Of a stretch of 45,093 nucleotides of DNA, positions 8,385-16,805 are shown one piece after another. Both the position numbers and the translations under genes were made by a program. Below the pieces are notes generated by a model, which made no database searches, was not told the DNA's origin, and saw nothing but the letters and a program-made list of their open reading frames with translations. Source of the stretch: Vibrio sp. PID17_43 (GTDB lineage Bacteria; Pseudomonadota; Gammaproteobacteria; Enterobacterales; Vibrionaceae); NCBI RefSeq assembly GCF_002608565.1, contig NZ_LIXM01000030.1, positions 1-45,093 of the forward strand, written 5' to 3'. Each line of letters opens with the position of its first letter. The stretch's first letter is position 1.

Positions 8385-9269
8385 TTAGTTCTTGCGCTCG
8401 ATGACATATCGGGCGAACTCTTCGAGTAACTGAGTATTGTATGGGATCGCTTCCAATGCTTGAAGCGCTTCCTGTAGTAGAGTGTGAGCTTTCTCCATTG
8501 CTCCCTCCAAACCCAATAAAGATGGATAAGTGCTCTTATTCAGATCTTGGTCTGAGCCTTGAGGCTTACCCAGTGTTTCAGTGTCACTGATAATATCAAG
8601 AATATCGTCTTGAACTTGAAACGCCAGACCGATCGCTTGCGAGTAGCGTTCTAGCTGTGGCAAGACTTCTAGGCCTTTTTCACCAGCGGCTAACGCGCCA
8701 AGTTTAATCGCACAGTTAATCAGGGCACCGGTTTTATTGCGATGGATTTTTTCTAATTCTGTGAGAGAGACTCGACGATTTTCAGCAGCAAGATCCAACG
8801 CTTGACCGACACACATACCGCTCGCCCCAGACGCTTGCGCTAAGGTTTGTACCATCTTGATACGGTACTTCTCCGCATTTAGGTTCAGTGCGCCTTCAGC
8901 GATGATGGTGAACGCGAGGGTTTGCAGTGCATCACCGGTCAAAATGGCCGTCGCTTCATCAAACTTAATATGGCAAGTTGGTTGGCCACGGCGCAGCTCA
9001 TCGTCATCCATTGCAGGTAAATCGTCATGGATGAGCGAGTAGGCGTGGACACACTCGATAGCAGAGGCTGGGGTATCGAGATCTTCTGGTGCGCAACCAA
9101 GCATTTGACCTGTGATGTAAACAAGGAATGGGCGAACCCGTTTACCTCCAAGTAATAGGCCATATTTCATTGCTTGGATCAATGGCTGTTCCTGGTGAGG
9201 CAGTTGCTCAAGCCACAGATTCAGTTGCTGGTTATTTCTTTGTTGATAAGACGTCAATGTCTCTTGCAT
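8385..9269 (-). CDS. ispA: Farnesyl diphosphate synthase
   Basis: IspA joins isopentenyl and dimethylallyl diphosphate stepwise to farnesyl diphosphate, the precursor of undecaprenyl phosphate and quinone side chains. Both aspartate-rich motifs are present: DDLPAMDDD at 82-90 and QDDILD near residue 220. I chose the ATG at 9269 (294 residues); an in-frame GTG at 9281 would add four residues (MSNV). Neither has a strong ribosome binding site. It follows xseB closely and precedes dxs, the same xseB-ispA-dxs order as E. coli. Confidence 0.96.
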   Translation of the reverse strand: MQETLTSYQQRNNQQLNLWLEQLPHQEQPLIQAMKYGLLLGGKRVRPFLVYITGQMLGCAPEDLDTPASAIECVHAYSLIHDDLPAMDDDELRRGQPTCHIKFDEATAILTGDALQTLAFTIIAEGALNLNAEKYRIKMVQTLAQASGASGMCVGQALDLAAENRRVSLTELEKIHRNKTGALINCAIKLGALAAGEKGLEVLPQLERYSQAIGLAFQVQDDILDIISDTETLGKPQGSDQDLNKSTYPSLLGLEGAMEKAHTLLQEALQALEAIPYNTQLLEEFARYVIERKN

Positions 9270-9287
9270 TACATTGCTCACTACTGA

Positions 9288-9533
9288 TTATGATTCTGAC
9301 TCAGGGGTGAAGTCACTCAGCGGTGCTTCATCATCTTCACTAAGAAGAATACTAACGCGATATTCTGCGTCACTCAGTTTGGTTTGGCCAGCACGAGCCA
9401 ACGCAATGCCACGTTCAAATTTGCGTAGGGCATCATCTAGGGCAAGATCGCCGTTTTCTAATTGATCAACCAAGCTATCCAGCTCTTCAATGGTTGCTTC
9501 GAAGGTCATATTTTCTGGTTTTTTGACCGCCAT
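9288..9533 (-). CDS. xseB: Exodeoxyribonuclease VII small subunit
   Basis: XseB is the small subunit of exonuclease VII, which degrades single-stranded DNA with the large subunit XseA encoded elsewhere. The 81-residue protein is all helical and acidic, with the family core LDSLVDQLENGDLALDDAL and the following ERGIAL. It starts with ATG at 9533 and is the first gene of the xseB-ispA-dxs operon. The promoter must lie in the 265-base region shared with pomA, but I could not pick a convincing one. Confidence 0.95.
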   Translation of the reverse strand: MAVKKPENMTFEATIEELDSLVDQLENGDLALDDALRKFERGIALARAGQTKLSDAEYRVSILLSEDDEAPLSDFTPESES

Positions 9534-9717
9534 CTTTTATTTGCCTTAATCAAGCCTCTAATCGAATCCACGAAAGTTACCTTAGCCTACTAACTTGGTC
9601 AAATTTAACCTCATATAATTGTCACAAATTTGGCTTTCGACCAGGCAGAATAGGCGATGCCCATTATCTAATTAGGGAGATAACGATCTTTTTGTGACTT
9701 ATTAACCAAGATTTCTC

Positions 9718-9744
9718 TAAAAATTCTGCTCTCGCTGTCGATAC
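9718..9744 (+). promoter_or_regulatory. Sigma-28 (FliA) promoter for pomAB
   Basis: TAAA at 9718-9721, exactly 15 bases of spacer, then GTCGATAC at 9737-9744. The sigma-28 consensus is TAAA-N15-GCCGATAA, so the -10 matches at 6 of 8 positions with ideal spacing. It lies about 55 bases upstream of the pomA start. Flagellar motor genes in vibrios are known late-class, FliA-dependent genes, which fits. Confidence 0.65.
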
Positions 9745-9798
9745 AAGTAATAATTCGCCTGACTTGGCAATATTTGAATTTAGCGTGAGGAGTGCTTT

Positions 9799-10560
9799 GT
9801 GGATTTAGCAACCCTAATAGGTTTGATCGGTGGTTTTGCATTCGTCATTATGGCGATGGTGCTTGGTGGCAGCATCGGTATGTTCGTCGACGTCACTTCA
9901 ATCCTAATCGTCGTTGGTGGTTCTGCATTTGTTGTATTGATGAAGTTCACCATGGGGCAGTTCTTCGGTGCGACCAAAATTGCGGGTAAAGCATTCATGT
10001 TTAAAGCGGATGAGTCAGAAGATTTAATTGCTAAGATCGTTGAAATGGCTGACGCCGCGCGCAAAGGTGGGTTTCTTGCGCTAGAAGAAATGGAAATCAA
10101 CAACAGCTTTATGCAAAAGGGCATCGATTTATTGGTTGATGGCCATGATGCGGACGTCGTACGTGCCGCACTGCAAAAAGACATCGCCCTAACGGATGAG
10201 CGTCATACACAAGGTACGGGAGTGTTCCGTGCGTTTGGCGAGGTTGCACCCGCGATGGGGATGATTGGTACATTGGTTGGTCTGGTAGCCATGCTTTCGA
10301 ACATGGATGATCCTAAAGCGATCGGTCCGGCAATGGCGGTTGCTCTATTGACCACGCTCTATGGCGCGGTACTTTCCAACATGGTGTTTTTCCCCATTGC
10401 AGACAAGCTTTCTCTACGTCGTGATCAAGAAACACTCAATCGTCGTTTGATTATGGATGGTGTACTTGCCATTCAAGATGGTCAGAACCCACGAGTTATC
10501 GACAGTTACCTCAAGAACTACCTCAACGAGGGTAAGCGCGTTCTTGAGATTGACGATTAA
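9799..10560 (+). CDS. pomA: Sodium-driven polar flagellar stator protein PomA
   Basis: PomA forms the inner-membrane Na+ channel of the polar flagellar motor with PomB and applies torque to the rotor protein FliG. The 253-residue protein has four membrane segments (about 3-22, 32-50, 149-167, 176-200) and a large cytoplasmic loop carrying Arg88, Lys89 and Glu96, the charged residues known to act on FliG. Asp31 and Pro172 are also at their expected positions. It starts with GTG, preceded by GAGGAG. pomB follows 15 bases later. The sequence is close to V. alginolyticus PomA, which supports the Vibrio assignment. Confidence 0.97.
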   Translation: MDLATLIGLIGGFAFVIMAMVLGGSIGMFVDVTSILIVVGGSAFVVLMKFTMGQFFGATKIAGKAFMFKADESEDLIAKIVEMADAARKGGFLALEEMEINNSFMQKGIDLLVDGHDADVVRAALQKDIALTDERHTQGTGVFRAFGEVAPAMGMIGTLVGLVAMLSNMDDPKAIGPAMAVALLTTLYGAVLSNMVFFPIADKLSLRRDQETLNRRLIMDGVLAIQDGQNPRVIDSYLKNYLNEGKRVLEIDD

Positions 10561-10575
10561 CCCGGAGGTCATCTG

Positions 10576-11520
10576 ATGGATGAAGATAACAAATGTGATT
10601 GCCCGCCACCTGGGCTCCCCCAGTGGATGGGGACATTTGCTGATTTGATGTCTCTGCTGATGTGTTTCTTTGTACTGTTGCTCTCTTTCTCTGAGATGGA
10701 TGTCCTAAAGTTCAAGCAGATCGCTGGTTCGATGAAGTTCGCCTTTGGTGTGCAAAACCAACTTGAGGTGAAAGATATTCCAAAGGGGACGAGTATTATC
10801 GCGCAAGAGTTTCGTCCAGGGCGACCTGAACCGACACCGATTGATGTCATCATGCAGCAAACCATGGACATCACTCAGCAAACATTAGAGTTTCATGAAG
10901 GCGAATCTGATCGTGCGGGGGGGACAAAGCGTGATCAAGGTAAGTTAACCGGGGGGCAATCGCCAGAAACCTCGACGCAAAGCAACCAATCGTCAGAAGC
11001 TGATATGCAACAGCAGCAGTCTGAAGCGACCTCGCAGTCGATGGATACTTTGATGGAAAGCATCAAGAAGGCACTGGAGCGAGAGATTGAACAAGGAGCG
11101 ATCGAAGTAGAAAACCTTGGTCAACAAATCGTGATTCGAATGCGCGAGAAAGGCGCTTTCCCTGAGGGATCGGCGTTCTTGCAGCCCAAGTTTCGTCCTC
11201 TGGTGCGTCAGATAGCGGAATTAGTAAAGGATGTACCCGGCATAGTACGTATTTCTGGTCATACCGATAACCAGAGAATCGATTCTGAGCTTTATCGCTC
11301 TAATTGGGACCTATCTTCCCAGCGAGCGGTTTCTGTCGCGCAGGAGATGGAGAAAGTCAGGGGCTTCTCACGTCAAAGATTGCGTGTGCGAGGCATGGCG
11401 GATACCGAACCTCTGGTAGCGAATGATTCTGACACTAACCGTGCGCTTAACCGCCGAGTAGAGATCAGTATTATGCAAGGTGAACCGCTTTACAGTGATG
11501 AAGTCCCCGTCATTCAATAA
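10576..11520 (+). CDS. pomB: Sodium-driven polar flagellar stator protein PomB
   Basis: PomB carries the Na+-binding aspartate and anchors the stator to peptidoglycan. The 314-residue protein has a cytoplasmic CDCPPPG stretch and one membrane helix (about 21-40) whose Asp23 corresponds to Asp24 of V. alginolyticus PomB; the N-terminus is one residue shorter here. A plug/linker follows, rich in Gln, Ser and Glu at about 110-155. The C-terminal OmpA-like peptidoglycan-binding domain is at about 190-305, with SGHTDN at 227-232. The start has a strong GGAGGT site. A terminator follows the stop, so pomAB is a two-gene unit. Confidence 0.97.
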   Translation: MDEDNKCDCPPPGLPQWMGTFADLMSLLMCFFVLLLSFSEMDVLKFKQIAGSMKFAFGVQNQLEVKDIPKGTSIIAQEFRPGRPEPTPIDVIMQQTMDITQQTLEFHEGESDRAGGTKRDQGKLTGGQSPETSTQSNQSSEADMQQQQSEATSQSMDTLMESIKKALEREIEQGAIEVENLGQQIVIRMREKGAFPEGSAFLQPKFRPLVRQIAELVKDVPGIVRISGHTDNQRIDSELYRSNWDLSSQRAVSVAQEMEKVRGFSRQRLRVRGMADTEPLVANDSDTNRALNRRVEISIMQGEPLYSDEVPVIQ

Positions 11521-11541
11521 TTCGGTATTTATTCTTATACT

Positions 11542-11570
11542 AAAGCGAGCGTTTAGCTCGCTTTTTTTTT
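11542..11570 (+). terminator. Rho-independent terminator after pomB
   Basis: AAAGCGAGC (11542-11550) pairs with GCTCGCTTT (11556-11564) around GTTTA, followed by a T-run to 11570. It is a strong canonical terminator. Confidence 0.9.
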
Positions 11571-11595
11571 GACATTTACGCGGAAACTAGCACCT

Positions 11596-11615
11596 AGAGG
11601 TTACTTGGGTGTATA
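11596..11615 (-). repeat. Half-copy of a dispersed Vibrio intergenic palindrome
   Basis: AGAGGTTACTTGGGTGTATA closely matches one arm of the complete inverted repeat at 41555-41612 (arm: TATACCTAAGTAACCTCAA, read in reverse). Only one arm is present, and it contributes part of the apparent thiI -10 box. Confidence 0.45.
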
Positions 11616-11617
11616 AT
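11612..11617 (+). promoter_or_regulatory. Candidate -10 box of the thiI promoter
   Basis: A perfect TATAAT lies 123 bases upstream of thiI. No good -35 hexamer is found 16-18 bases upstream. The box overlaps the repeat arm at 11596-11615. Confidence 0.35.
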
Positions 11618-11739
11618 CTTGCGCCTTTGAAGTGAGCTCAGGCTACCGGTAGTGAACGACGCTCTCCATTGCGACGTAAAATAGACCGAGGTGGAGTATC
11701 ACTCACTGTTGATTGCGAAACTAACCTGCGAACGAAACT

Positions 11740-13188
11740 ATGAAATTTATTGTAAAGCCCCATCCAGAAATTTTTGTAAAAAGTGAATCTGTGCGTAAGC
11801 GCTTCACAAAGATTTTAGAGTGCAACATTCGTAACATTGTGAAGAACCGTACGGAATCTGTTGCGGTTTTTAACCGTCGTGATCACATTGAAGTGACCTC
11901 CGAGAGTGACGAATTTTACGCTGAAGTACTGGAAATCCTGACGCATACACCAGGCATCCACCACGTATTAGAAGTAAAACAGTCTGAGTTTAAAGATTTG
12001 CACGATATTTACGAGCAAGTGCTAGAACTTAGCGGTGCGTCGATCGAAGGTAAAACTTTTGTGGTACGCGCTAAGCGCCGCGGTAAGCATGATTTTACTT
12101 CGCTTGAACTTGAGCGTTATGTCGGTGGTGGTCTTAACCAAGCGGTTGAGAGCGCACGCGTTAAGTTGAGCAACCCAGAAGTAACGATCAAGGTCGAAGT
12201 ATCAAACGACAAGCTAAACCAAGTATTGGCGCGTCATAAAGGTCTTGGCGGTTTCCCTCTAGGTACTCAAGAAGACGTACTCAGCTTGATCTCCGGCGGC
12301 TTTGACTCTGGTGTTTCAAGCTATCTGCACATCAAACGTGGTTCAAAAGTCCATTACTGTTTCTTTAACCTAGGAGGTCCTGCACACGAAATCGGTGTTA
12401 AGCAGGTTTCTCACTACTTATGGAACAAATACGGTTCTTCAGCAAAAGTACGCTTTATCTCCGTGGACTTCGAACCAGTTGTGGCAGAAATCCTAGAAAA
12501 AGTGGATGACGGTCAAATGGGTGTTATCCTCAAGCGCATGTTTATGCGTGCGGCGGGAATGATTGCTGAGAAGTTGAAGATTGAAGCTTTGGTCACTGGT
12601 GAAGCTCTAGGTCAGGTATCGAGCCAAACGCTAACGAACCTTCGTCACATTGATAACGTCACCGATACGCTAATCCTGCGTCCACTTATCAACTGGGATA
12701 AAGAAGACATCATTAACCTAGCGCGCGATATCGGCACGGAAGACTTCGCTAAAACCATGCCGGAATACTGTGGTGTTATCTCGAAGAAACCAACAGTAAA
12801 AGCAGTGAAACATAAGCTAGAAACAGAAGAAGCGAAATTCGATTTCAGTATTCTAGAAAAAGTGGTTCTTGAAGCTCGTCAAATGGACATTCGTGACATT
12901 GCGAAAGAATCTGAACAAGCCGCCCCAGAAGTTGAGCAAGTTCAAGCGGTAGAAGAGCATGCCATTGTGCTAGATATTCGTAGCCCTGAAGAGGAAGACG
13001 ATAGCCCATTAGAAATCGATGGTGTTGATGTTAAGCACATCCCGTTCTACAAGTTGAGTACTCAGTTTGGTGACTTGGACCAGTCTAAGACTTACCTGTT
13101 GTACTGTGACCGTGGTGTCATGAGTCGCCTTCAAGCGCTTTACTTACAAGAGCAAGGCTTCAACAACGTGAAAGTTTATCGCCCGTAA
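11740..13188 (+). CDS. thiI: tRNA 4-thiouridine synthase / thiazole sulfur carrier enzyme ThiI
   Basis: ThiI transfers sulfur from IscS to uridine 8 of tRNA and, in enterobacteria, to ThiS for thiazole synthesis. The 482-residue protein equals the E. coli length and has all domains: NFLD/THUMP at about 1-165, the PP-loop SGGFDS at 185-190, Cys344 (EYCGVIS), and a C-terminal rhodanese domain with the catalytic Cys456 in YCDRG. It therefore should have both activities. It stands alone between terminators. In E. coli thiI lies beside xseB; here pomAB lies between them. Confidence 0.97.
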   Translation: MKFIVKPHPEIFVKSESVRKRFTKILECNIRNIVKNRTESVAVFNRRDHIEVTSESDEFYAEVLEILTHTPGIHHVLEVKQSEFKDLHDIYEQVLELSGASIEGKTFVVRAKRRGKHDFTSLELERYVGGGLNQAVESARVKLSNPEVTIKVEVSNDKLNQVLARHKGLGGFPLGTQEDVLSLISGGFDSGVSSYLHIKRGSKVHYCFFNLGGPAHEIGVKQVSHYLWNKYGSSAKVRFISVDFEPVVAEILEKVDDGQMGVILKRMFMRAAGMIAEKLKIEALVTGEALGQVSSQTLTNLRHIDNVTDTLILRPLINWDKEDIINLARDIGTEDFAKTMPEYCGVISKKPTVKAVKHKLETEEAKFDFSILEKVVLEARQMDIRDIAKESEQAAPEVEQVQAVEEHAIVLDIRSPEEEDDSPLEIDGVDVKHIPFYKLSTQFGDLDQSKTYLLYCDRGVMSRLQALYLQEQGFNNVKVYRP

Positions 13189-13211
13189 CCTCCTTCGATA
13201 GGAATGACCAC

Positions 13212-13246
13212 AAAGCGCAACCTGAGGAATCAGCTTGCGCTTTTTT
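13212..13246 (+). terminator. Rho-independent terminator after thiI
   Basis: AAAGCGCAA (13212-13220) pairs with TTGCGCTTT (13235-13243). An inner CTGA/TCAG stem closes on a GGAA tetraloop, and TTTTTT follows. Confidence 0.9.
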
Positions 13247-13407
13247 CGTTGTTGGACGCCTAAAATTTATGTGTAAGACGTTAAAATATAGAGATGCTTC
13301 GCACCGTTTTAGTGCTGTATTGATATAACGATAATTAATCCGAAATTCGGTTGGAAAGGTGACCTTAGTGCAAGATTTTTAGGGGGAGAAGCATGAATTT
13401 GTTAGAT

Positions 13408-13614
13408 AAAAAAACACCGCCTGAACCAGGCGGTGTAACAAATTTGACAGACAGGTCAAAATAAATACAGGAAGTATCTGTTTTGTCACAGGGAATGTCG
13501 ACAAAACATCACGGTAGAAATCTACCTAACTCGAAATGCGAGTTTGCAAACACAACATCGCAATAACGAAGCCAATTGATTCATAAAAAATCAAGCCGTT
13601 CAGGCTCGTATTGC
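13408..13614 (-). ncRNA. gcvB: GcvB small regulatory RNA
   Basis: GcvB is an Hfq-dependent small RNA that represses many amino acid and peptide transporter mRNAs. Read on the minus strand, the segment has the family landmarks in order: a 5' hairpin (GAGCC...GGCTT), a G/U-rich single-stranded stretch (GATGTTGTGTTTGCAA, about 13545-13560), the conserved block ACTTCCTGTA and then CCTGTCTGTC, and a terminator of 10 perfect pairs (13414-13423 with 13427-13436) ending in a U-run at 13408. The gene is divergent from gcvA, exactly the E. coli arrangement. The predicted size of about 207 nt is close to the E. coli RNA. The 5' end is estimated from the promoter. Confidence 0.9.
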
Positions 13615-13621
13615 GAGGTGA

Positions 13622-13650
13622 AATATAGAATTTATCTGGCTGTTCGACAA
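13622..13650 (-). promoter_or_regulatory. gcvB promoter
   Basis: On the minus strand TTGTCG (13645-13650) and TATATT (13622-13627) are separated by exactly 17 bases and place the start of transcription near 13614. GcvA is known to activate gcvB in enterobacteria, and a binding site would be expected between here and gcvA at 13705. Confidence 0.6.
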
Positions 13651-13704
13651 TGAACATTTTATAATGTTTCAGATTAAAAAAACTAATCCTATTTGAGGTT
13701 CCTT

Positions 13705-14625
13705 ATGTCTCGTCGATTGCCTCCACTGAATTCGCTTCGCGTATTTGAAGCGGCAGCTCGCCATCTTAGTTTTACCCGTGCAGCCGAAGAGCTGTTTGTG
13801 ACTCAAGCAGCAGTGAGCCATCAAATAAAAGCACTAGAAGAATTCTTATCATTGAAGCTTTTTCGTCGCCGTAACCGTTCACTGCTGCTCACAGAAGAGG
13901 GGCAAAGCTACTTCTTAGACATTAAAGATATCTTCACTTCCATTGCAGATGCGACCGATAAGGTATTAGAACGCAGTGAAAAAGGGGCGTTGACTATCAG
14001 TTTGCCACCAAGTTTTGCTATCCAGTGGTTGGTGCCTCGCTTGGCCGACTTCAATGCTCAAGAACCGGACATTGATGTACGTATCAAAGCGGTGGATATG
14101 GATGAAGGTTCATTGACGGATGATGTCGACGTCGCGATCTATTATGGACGTGGTAATTGGCCAGGTTTGCGTGCAGATAAACTCTACCAAGAGTATTTGA
14201 TCCCACTTTGTTCACCTTCGCTACTTTTAGGTAGCAAACCATTGGAATCTCTAAGTGATCTAAAACAGCATACTTTGTTACATGATACGTCGCGAAAAGA
14301 TTGGAAACAGTTTGCTCGACACTACAATGTTGACGGGATTAATGTGAATCATGGTCCAATATTTAGTCACTCAACCATGGTCTTGCAAGCGGCAGCTCAT
14401 GGGCAGGGAGTTGCATTAGGAAACAACGTATTAGCCAAACCAGAGATGGAAGCGGGACGCTTGATTGCGCCATTTGACCAGGTTTTGGTTTCTAAGAATG
14501 CGTTCTACGTGGTATGTCACGAACAGCAAGCGGAGATGGGGCGTATCGCGACTTTCCGAGATTGGATGTTGGCAACCGCGAGAAAAGAACAAGAGGAAGT
14601 ACTCGATGAACCATTGGATAGCTGA
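13705..14625 (+). CDS. gcvA: LysR-type regulator of the glycine cleavage system, GcvA
   Basis: GcvA controls the gcvTHP operon and activates gcvB. The 306-residue protein has an N-terminal winged helix-turn-helix (about 6-65: LNSLRVFEAAARHLSFTRAA, then VSHQIKALE) and a periplasmic-binding-protein-like effector domain. I chose ATG 13705, with TGAGG upstream, over an in-frame TTG at 13693. Its place opposite a GcvB gene supports the specific name. The stop overlaps the next gene by 20 bases, and the whole run to rlmM looks like one transcript. Confidence 0.93.
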   Translation: MSRRLPPLNSLRVFEAAARHLSFTRAAEELFVTQAAVSHQIKALEEFLSLKLFRRRNRSLLLTEEGQSYFLDIKDIFTSIADATDKVLERSEKGALTISLPPSFAIQWLVPRLADFNAQEPDIDVRIKAVDMDEGSLTDDVDVAIYYGRGNWPGLRADKLYQEYLIPLCSPSLLLGSKPLESLSDLKQHTLLHDTSRKDWKQFARHYNVDGINVNHGPIFSHSTMVLQAAAHGQGVALGNNVLAKPEMEAGRLIAPFDQVLVSKNAFYVVCHEQQAEMGRIATFRDWMLATARKEQEEVLDEPLDS

Positions 14626-15229
14626 GGGTCCAGAAAACGGACCATTGTTTATTTTTGCTCACGGTGCAGGCGCAGGCATGGAGCATGAGTTCATGGCGGC
14701 CGTTGCCAAAGGATTGGTTGATCAGGGTATTCGTGTGGTGCGCTTCAATTTCCCTTACATGGTCAAGCGTGCCGAAGACGGCAAAAAGCGTCCGCCAGAT
14801 CGCGCGCCAAAGCTTCTTGAAGCGTACCAAGAAGTGATCACTCACTTTACTTCCGCTCCCATCGTTATTGGTGGTAAATCGCTGGGCGGTCGAATGTCGA
14901 GTTTGCTCGCAGATAATGAGCTAGTGGCGGGCATTGCGTGTTTGGGTTTTCCATTCCACCCACCGGGTAAACCAGAGAAATACAAAGGCGAGCATTTAGC
15001 TAGCATCGACAAGCCAACCTTAATTCTACAAGGCGAGCGCGATACGTTCGGCAAGCGCGAAGAGTTCGAAGGCTTCGCGTTATCAGAGCAGGTCACAGTG
15101 AGCTTTCTGCCAGATGGTGACCACAGCTTTAAACCGCGTAAGCGCTCAGGGTATACCGAGGCGGATAATATAGCGCAGACGATTGAGCAGTTAGCGGCGT
15201 TTATTAAAGAGGTATACCGTGAAAAGTAA
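14606..15229 (+). CDS. Alpha/beta-fold hydrolase (KANL3/Tex30-like)
   Basis: A 207-residue single-domain alpha/beta hydrolase of unknown substrate. The oxyanion-hole motif FAHGAGAGM is at 17-25, the nucleophile elbow GGKSLGG gives Ser92, and Asp146 (GERDTF) with His173 (DGDHSF) complete a likely triad. There is no signal peptide, so it is cytoplasmic. The frame is open further upstream, but ATG 14606 follows AAGAGGAAG and gives the family N-terminus. It overlaps gcvA by 20 bases and the DUF423 gene by 11, suggesting coupled translation. I cannot name its role. Confidence 0.85.
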   Translation: MNHWIAEGPENGPLFIFAHGAGAGMEHEFMAAVAKGLVDQGIRVVRFNFPYMVKRAEDGKKRPPDRAPKLLEAYQEVITHFTSAPIVIGGKSLGGRMSSLLADNELVAGIACLGFPFHPPGKPEKYKGEHLASIDKPTLILQGERDTFGKREEFEGFALSEQVTVSFLPDGDHSFKPRKRSGYTEADNIAQTIEQLAAFIKEVYREK

Positions 15230-15617
15230 GTGGTTACTCTCGTTTACTGGTATTTCGGGTCTGACATCGGTAGCGTTAGGTGCGTTTGCCGCACACGGTT
15301 TAAAAGCCAAATTGTCGCCCTATTTACTTGGCGTATTTGAAACCGGCGTTTTGTACCAATTCATCCATACTTTGGCTATCGCGTTTTGTGCCATCTTGCT
15401 ACTGGTCAATTTGGGACAAAAAGCACAAAAGTATTTTTTCATCGCGGCGATTTGCTTTATCATCGGCATCTTTTGTTTTAGCGGCAGTCTTTATGCGCTG
15501 GCGCTGACGGGCATTAAGTGGTTTGGACCAATTACTCCGATGGGCGGGGTGTTGTTCATGTTCGGCTGGTGTCTGTTCTTTTTTGCTGCGTTTAATATCA
15601 AAGAGGTCTCCGAGTGA
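15219..15617 (+). CDS. DUF423 family inner-membrane protein (YgdD-like)
   Basis: A 132-residue membrane protein with about four hydrophobic helices and the family N-terminus GAFAAHGLK near residue 21, which defines DUF423. The start is GTG, with AAGAGG upstream inside the end of the hydrolase gene. The E. coli homologue ygdD also sits between gcvA and rlmM. The function is unknown. Its stop and the rlmM start overlap as GTGA. Confidence 0.92.
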   Translation: MKSKWLLSFTGISGLTSVALGAFAAHGLKAKLSPYLLGVFETGVLYQFIHTLAIAFCAILLLVNLGQKAQKYFFIAAICFIIGIFCFSGSLYALALTGIKWFGPITPMGGVLFMFGWCLFFFAAFNIKEVSE

Positions 15618-16705
15618 AACAACTAATGCTCTATTGCCGTTCTGGCTTTGAGAAAGAGTGTGCTGGTGAAATTCAGGACAAAGCGACACAGTTGGAAGTG
15701 TACGGCTTCCCTCGTGTGAAGAAAAACTCAGGTTATGTTGTCTTCGAGTGTTACCAAGATGGAGACGCAGATAAGTTAGTCAAAGGCTTGGACTTTAGTG
15801 CATTGATTTTTGCACGTCAGATGTTTGCTGTTGCAGCCGAGTTTGAAGCGCTACCAAGCGAAGACCGTATCAGTCCAATTCTTGCAGAACTGTCTGAAGT
15901 GGAAGATTTTCCGCGTTGTGGCGATCTACGTATCGAAACGCCAGACACCAACGAAGCGAAAGAATTGCTAAAGTTTTGCCGTAAATTCACGGTTCCAATG
16001 CGCCAAGCTCTACGTGGCAAAGGTCTGATGTGGAATAAAGACAACGCGAAGAAGCCAGTGCTGCACATCTGTTTTATTGCACCAGGTCATTGTTACGTGG
16101 GTTATTCATACCCAGGCAATAACTCGCAGTTCTTTATGGGTATTCCTCGCTTAAAGTTCCCTGCGGATGCACCAAGTCGTTCAACACTAAAACTGGAAGA
16201 AGCGTTCCACGTATTTATTCCACGTGAAGAGTGGGATGAGCGTCTTGCTCCAGGCATGTGGGGGGTTGATCTCGGTGCGTGTCCAGGTGGTTGGACTTAC
16301 CAATTGGTTAAACGATCGATGTTCGTTCATTGCGTTGATAACGGCATGATGGCAGATAGCCTAATGGAAACGGGTCAAATCAAGCACCATATGGTGGATG
16401 GTTTTAAGTTTGAACCCGATCGTAAGAACGTGACTTGGATTGTGTGTGACATGATTGAGAAACCAGCTCGCGTTGCGCACCTTATGGGTCAATGGTTGTT
16501 AAAAGGTTGGGCGAAAGAGGCAATCTTCAACCTGAAGCTACCAATGAAAGGTCGTTACGACGAAGTGTTGCAAGATCTTGAGAACCTAAAAACGTTCTTG
16601 ATTGAGAATAAGGTGAAATTCAAGCTGCAAGCAAAACACTTGTACCATGATCGTGAAGAGATCACGATTCACATTCAGTGTCTGTCTAACATCTCTCCGC
16701 ATTAA
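15614..16705 (+). CDS. rlmM: 23S rRNA 2'-O-ribose C2498 methyltransferase RlmM
   Basis: RlmM methylates the 2'-OH of C2498 in the peptidyl transferase centre of 23S rRNA, using S-adenosylmethionine. The 363-residue protein has an N-terminal THUMP-containing half and a C-terminal Rossmann methyltransferase with the cofactor motif [10 protein letters not shown] near residue 219; the conserved lysine-containing NLKLPMKG lies further on. The start is GTG, overlapping the DUF423 stop by 4 bases. It is the last gene of the gcvA run, followed by a terminator. Confidence 0.96.
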   Translation: MKQLMLYCRSGFEKECAGEIQDKATQLEVYGFPRVKKNSGYVVFECYQDGDADKLVKGLDFSALIFARQMFAVAAEFEALPSEDRISPILAELSEVEDFPRCGDLRIETPDTNEAKELLKFCRKFTVPMRQALRGKGLMWNKDNAKKPVLHICFIAPGHCYVGYSYPGNNSQFFMGIPRLKFPADAPSRSTLKLEEAFHVFIPREEWDERLAPGMWGVDLGACPGGWTYQLVKRSMFVHCVDNGMMADSLMETGQIKHHMVDGFKFEPDRKNVTWIVCDMIEKPARVAHLMGQWLLKGWAKEAIFNLKLPMKGRYDEVLQDLENLKTFLIENKVKFKLQAKHLYHDREEITIHIQCLSNISPH

Positions 16706-16740
16706 TCTACGCATTCACTTAAGCAGTAGAGCAGAATAAG

Positions 16741-16768
16741 AAAAGCGCCTTAAATTGGGCGCTTTTTT
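16741..16768. terminator. Terminator between convergent rlmM and xni
   Basis: AAAAGCGCC (16741-16749) pairs with GGCGCTTTT (16758-16766), with T-runs in both directions. It can serve rlmM on the plus strand and xni on the minus strand. Confidence 0.85.
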
Positions 16769-16805
16769 CTTGTCTGGAAGATAGGGCTTCTCACCAAACG
16801 GGTGG

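Noticed and set aside
13393..13464. A 23-codon plus-strand reading frame with a GGGGGAG site before gcvA
   Set aside because: It runs across the terminator of GcvB on the opposite strand; its apparent coding sequence is the terminator stem.
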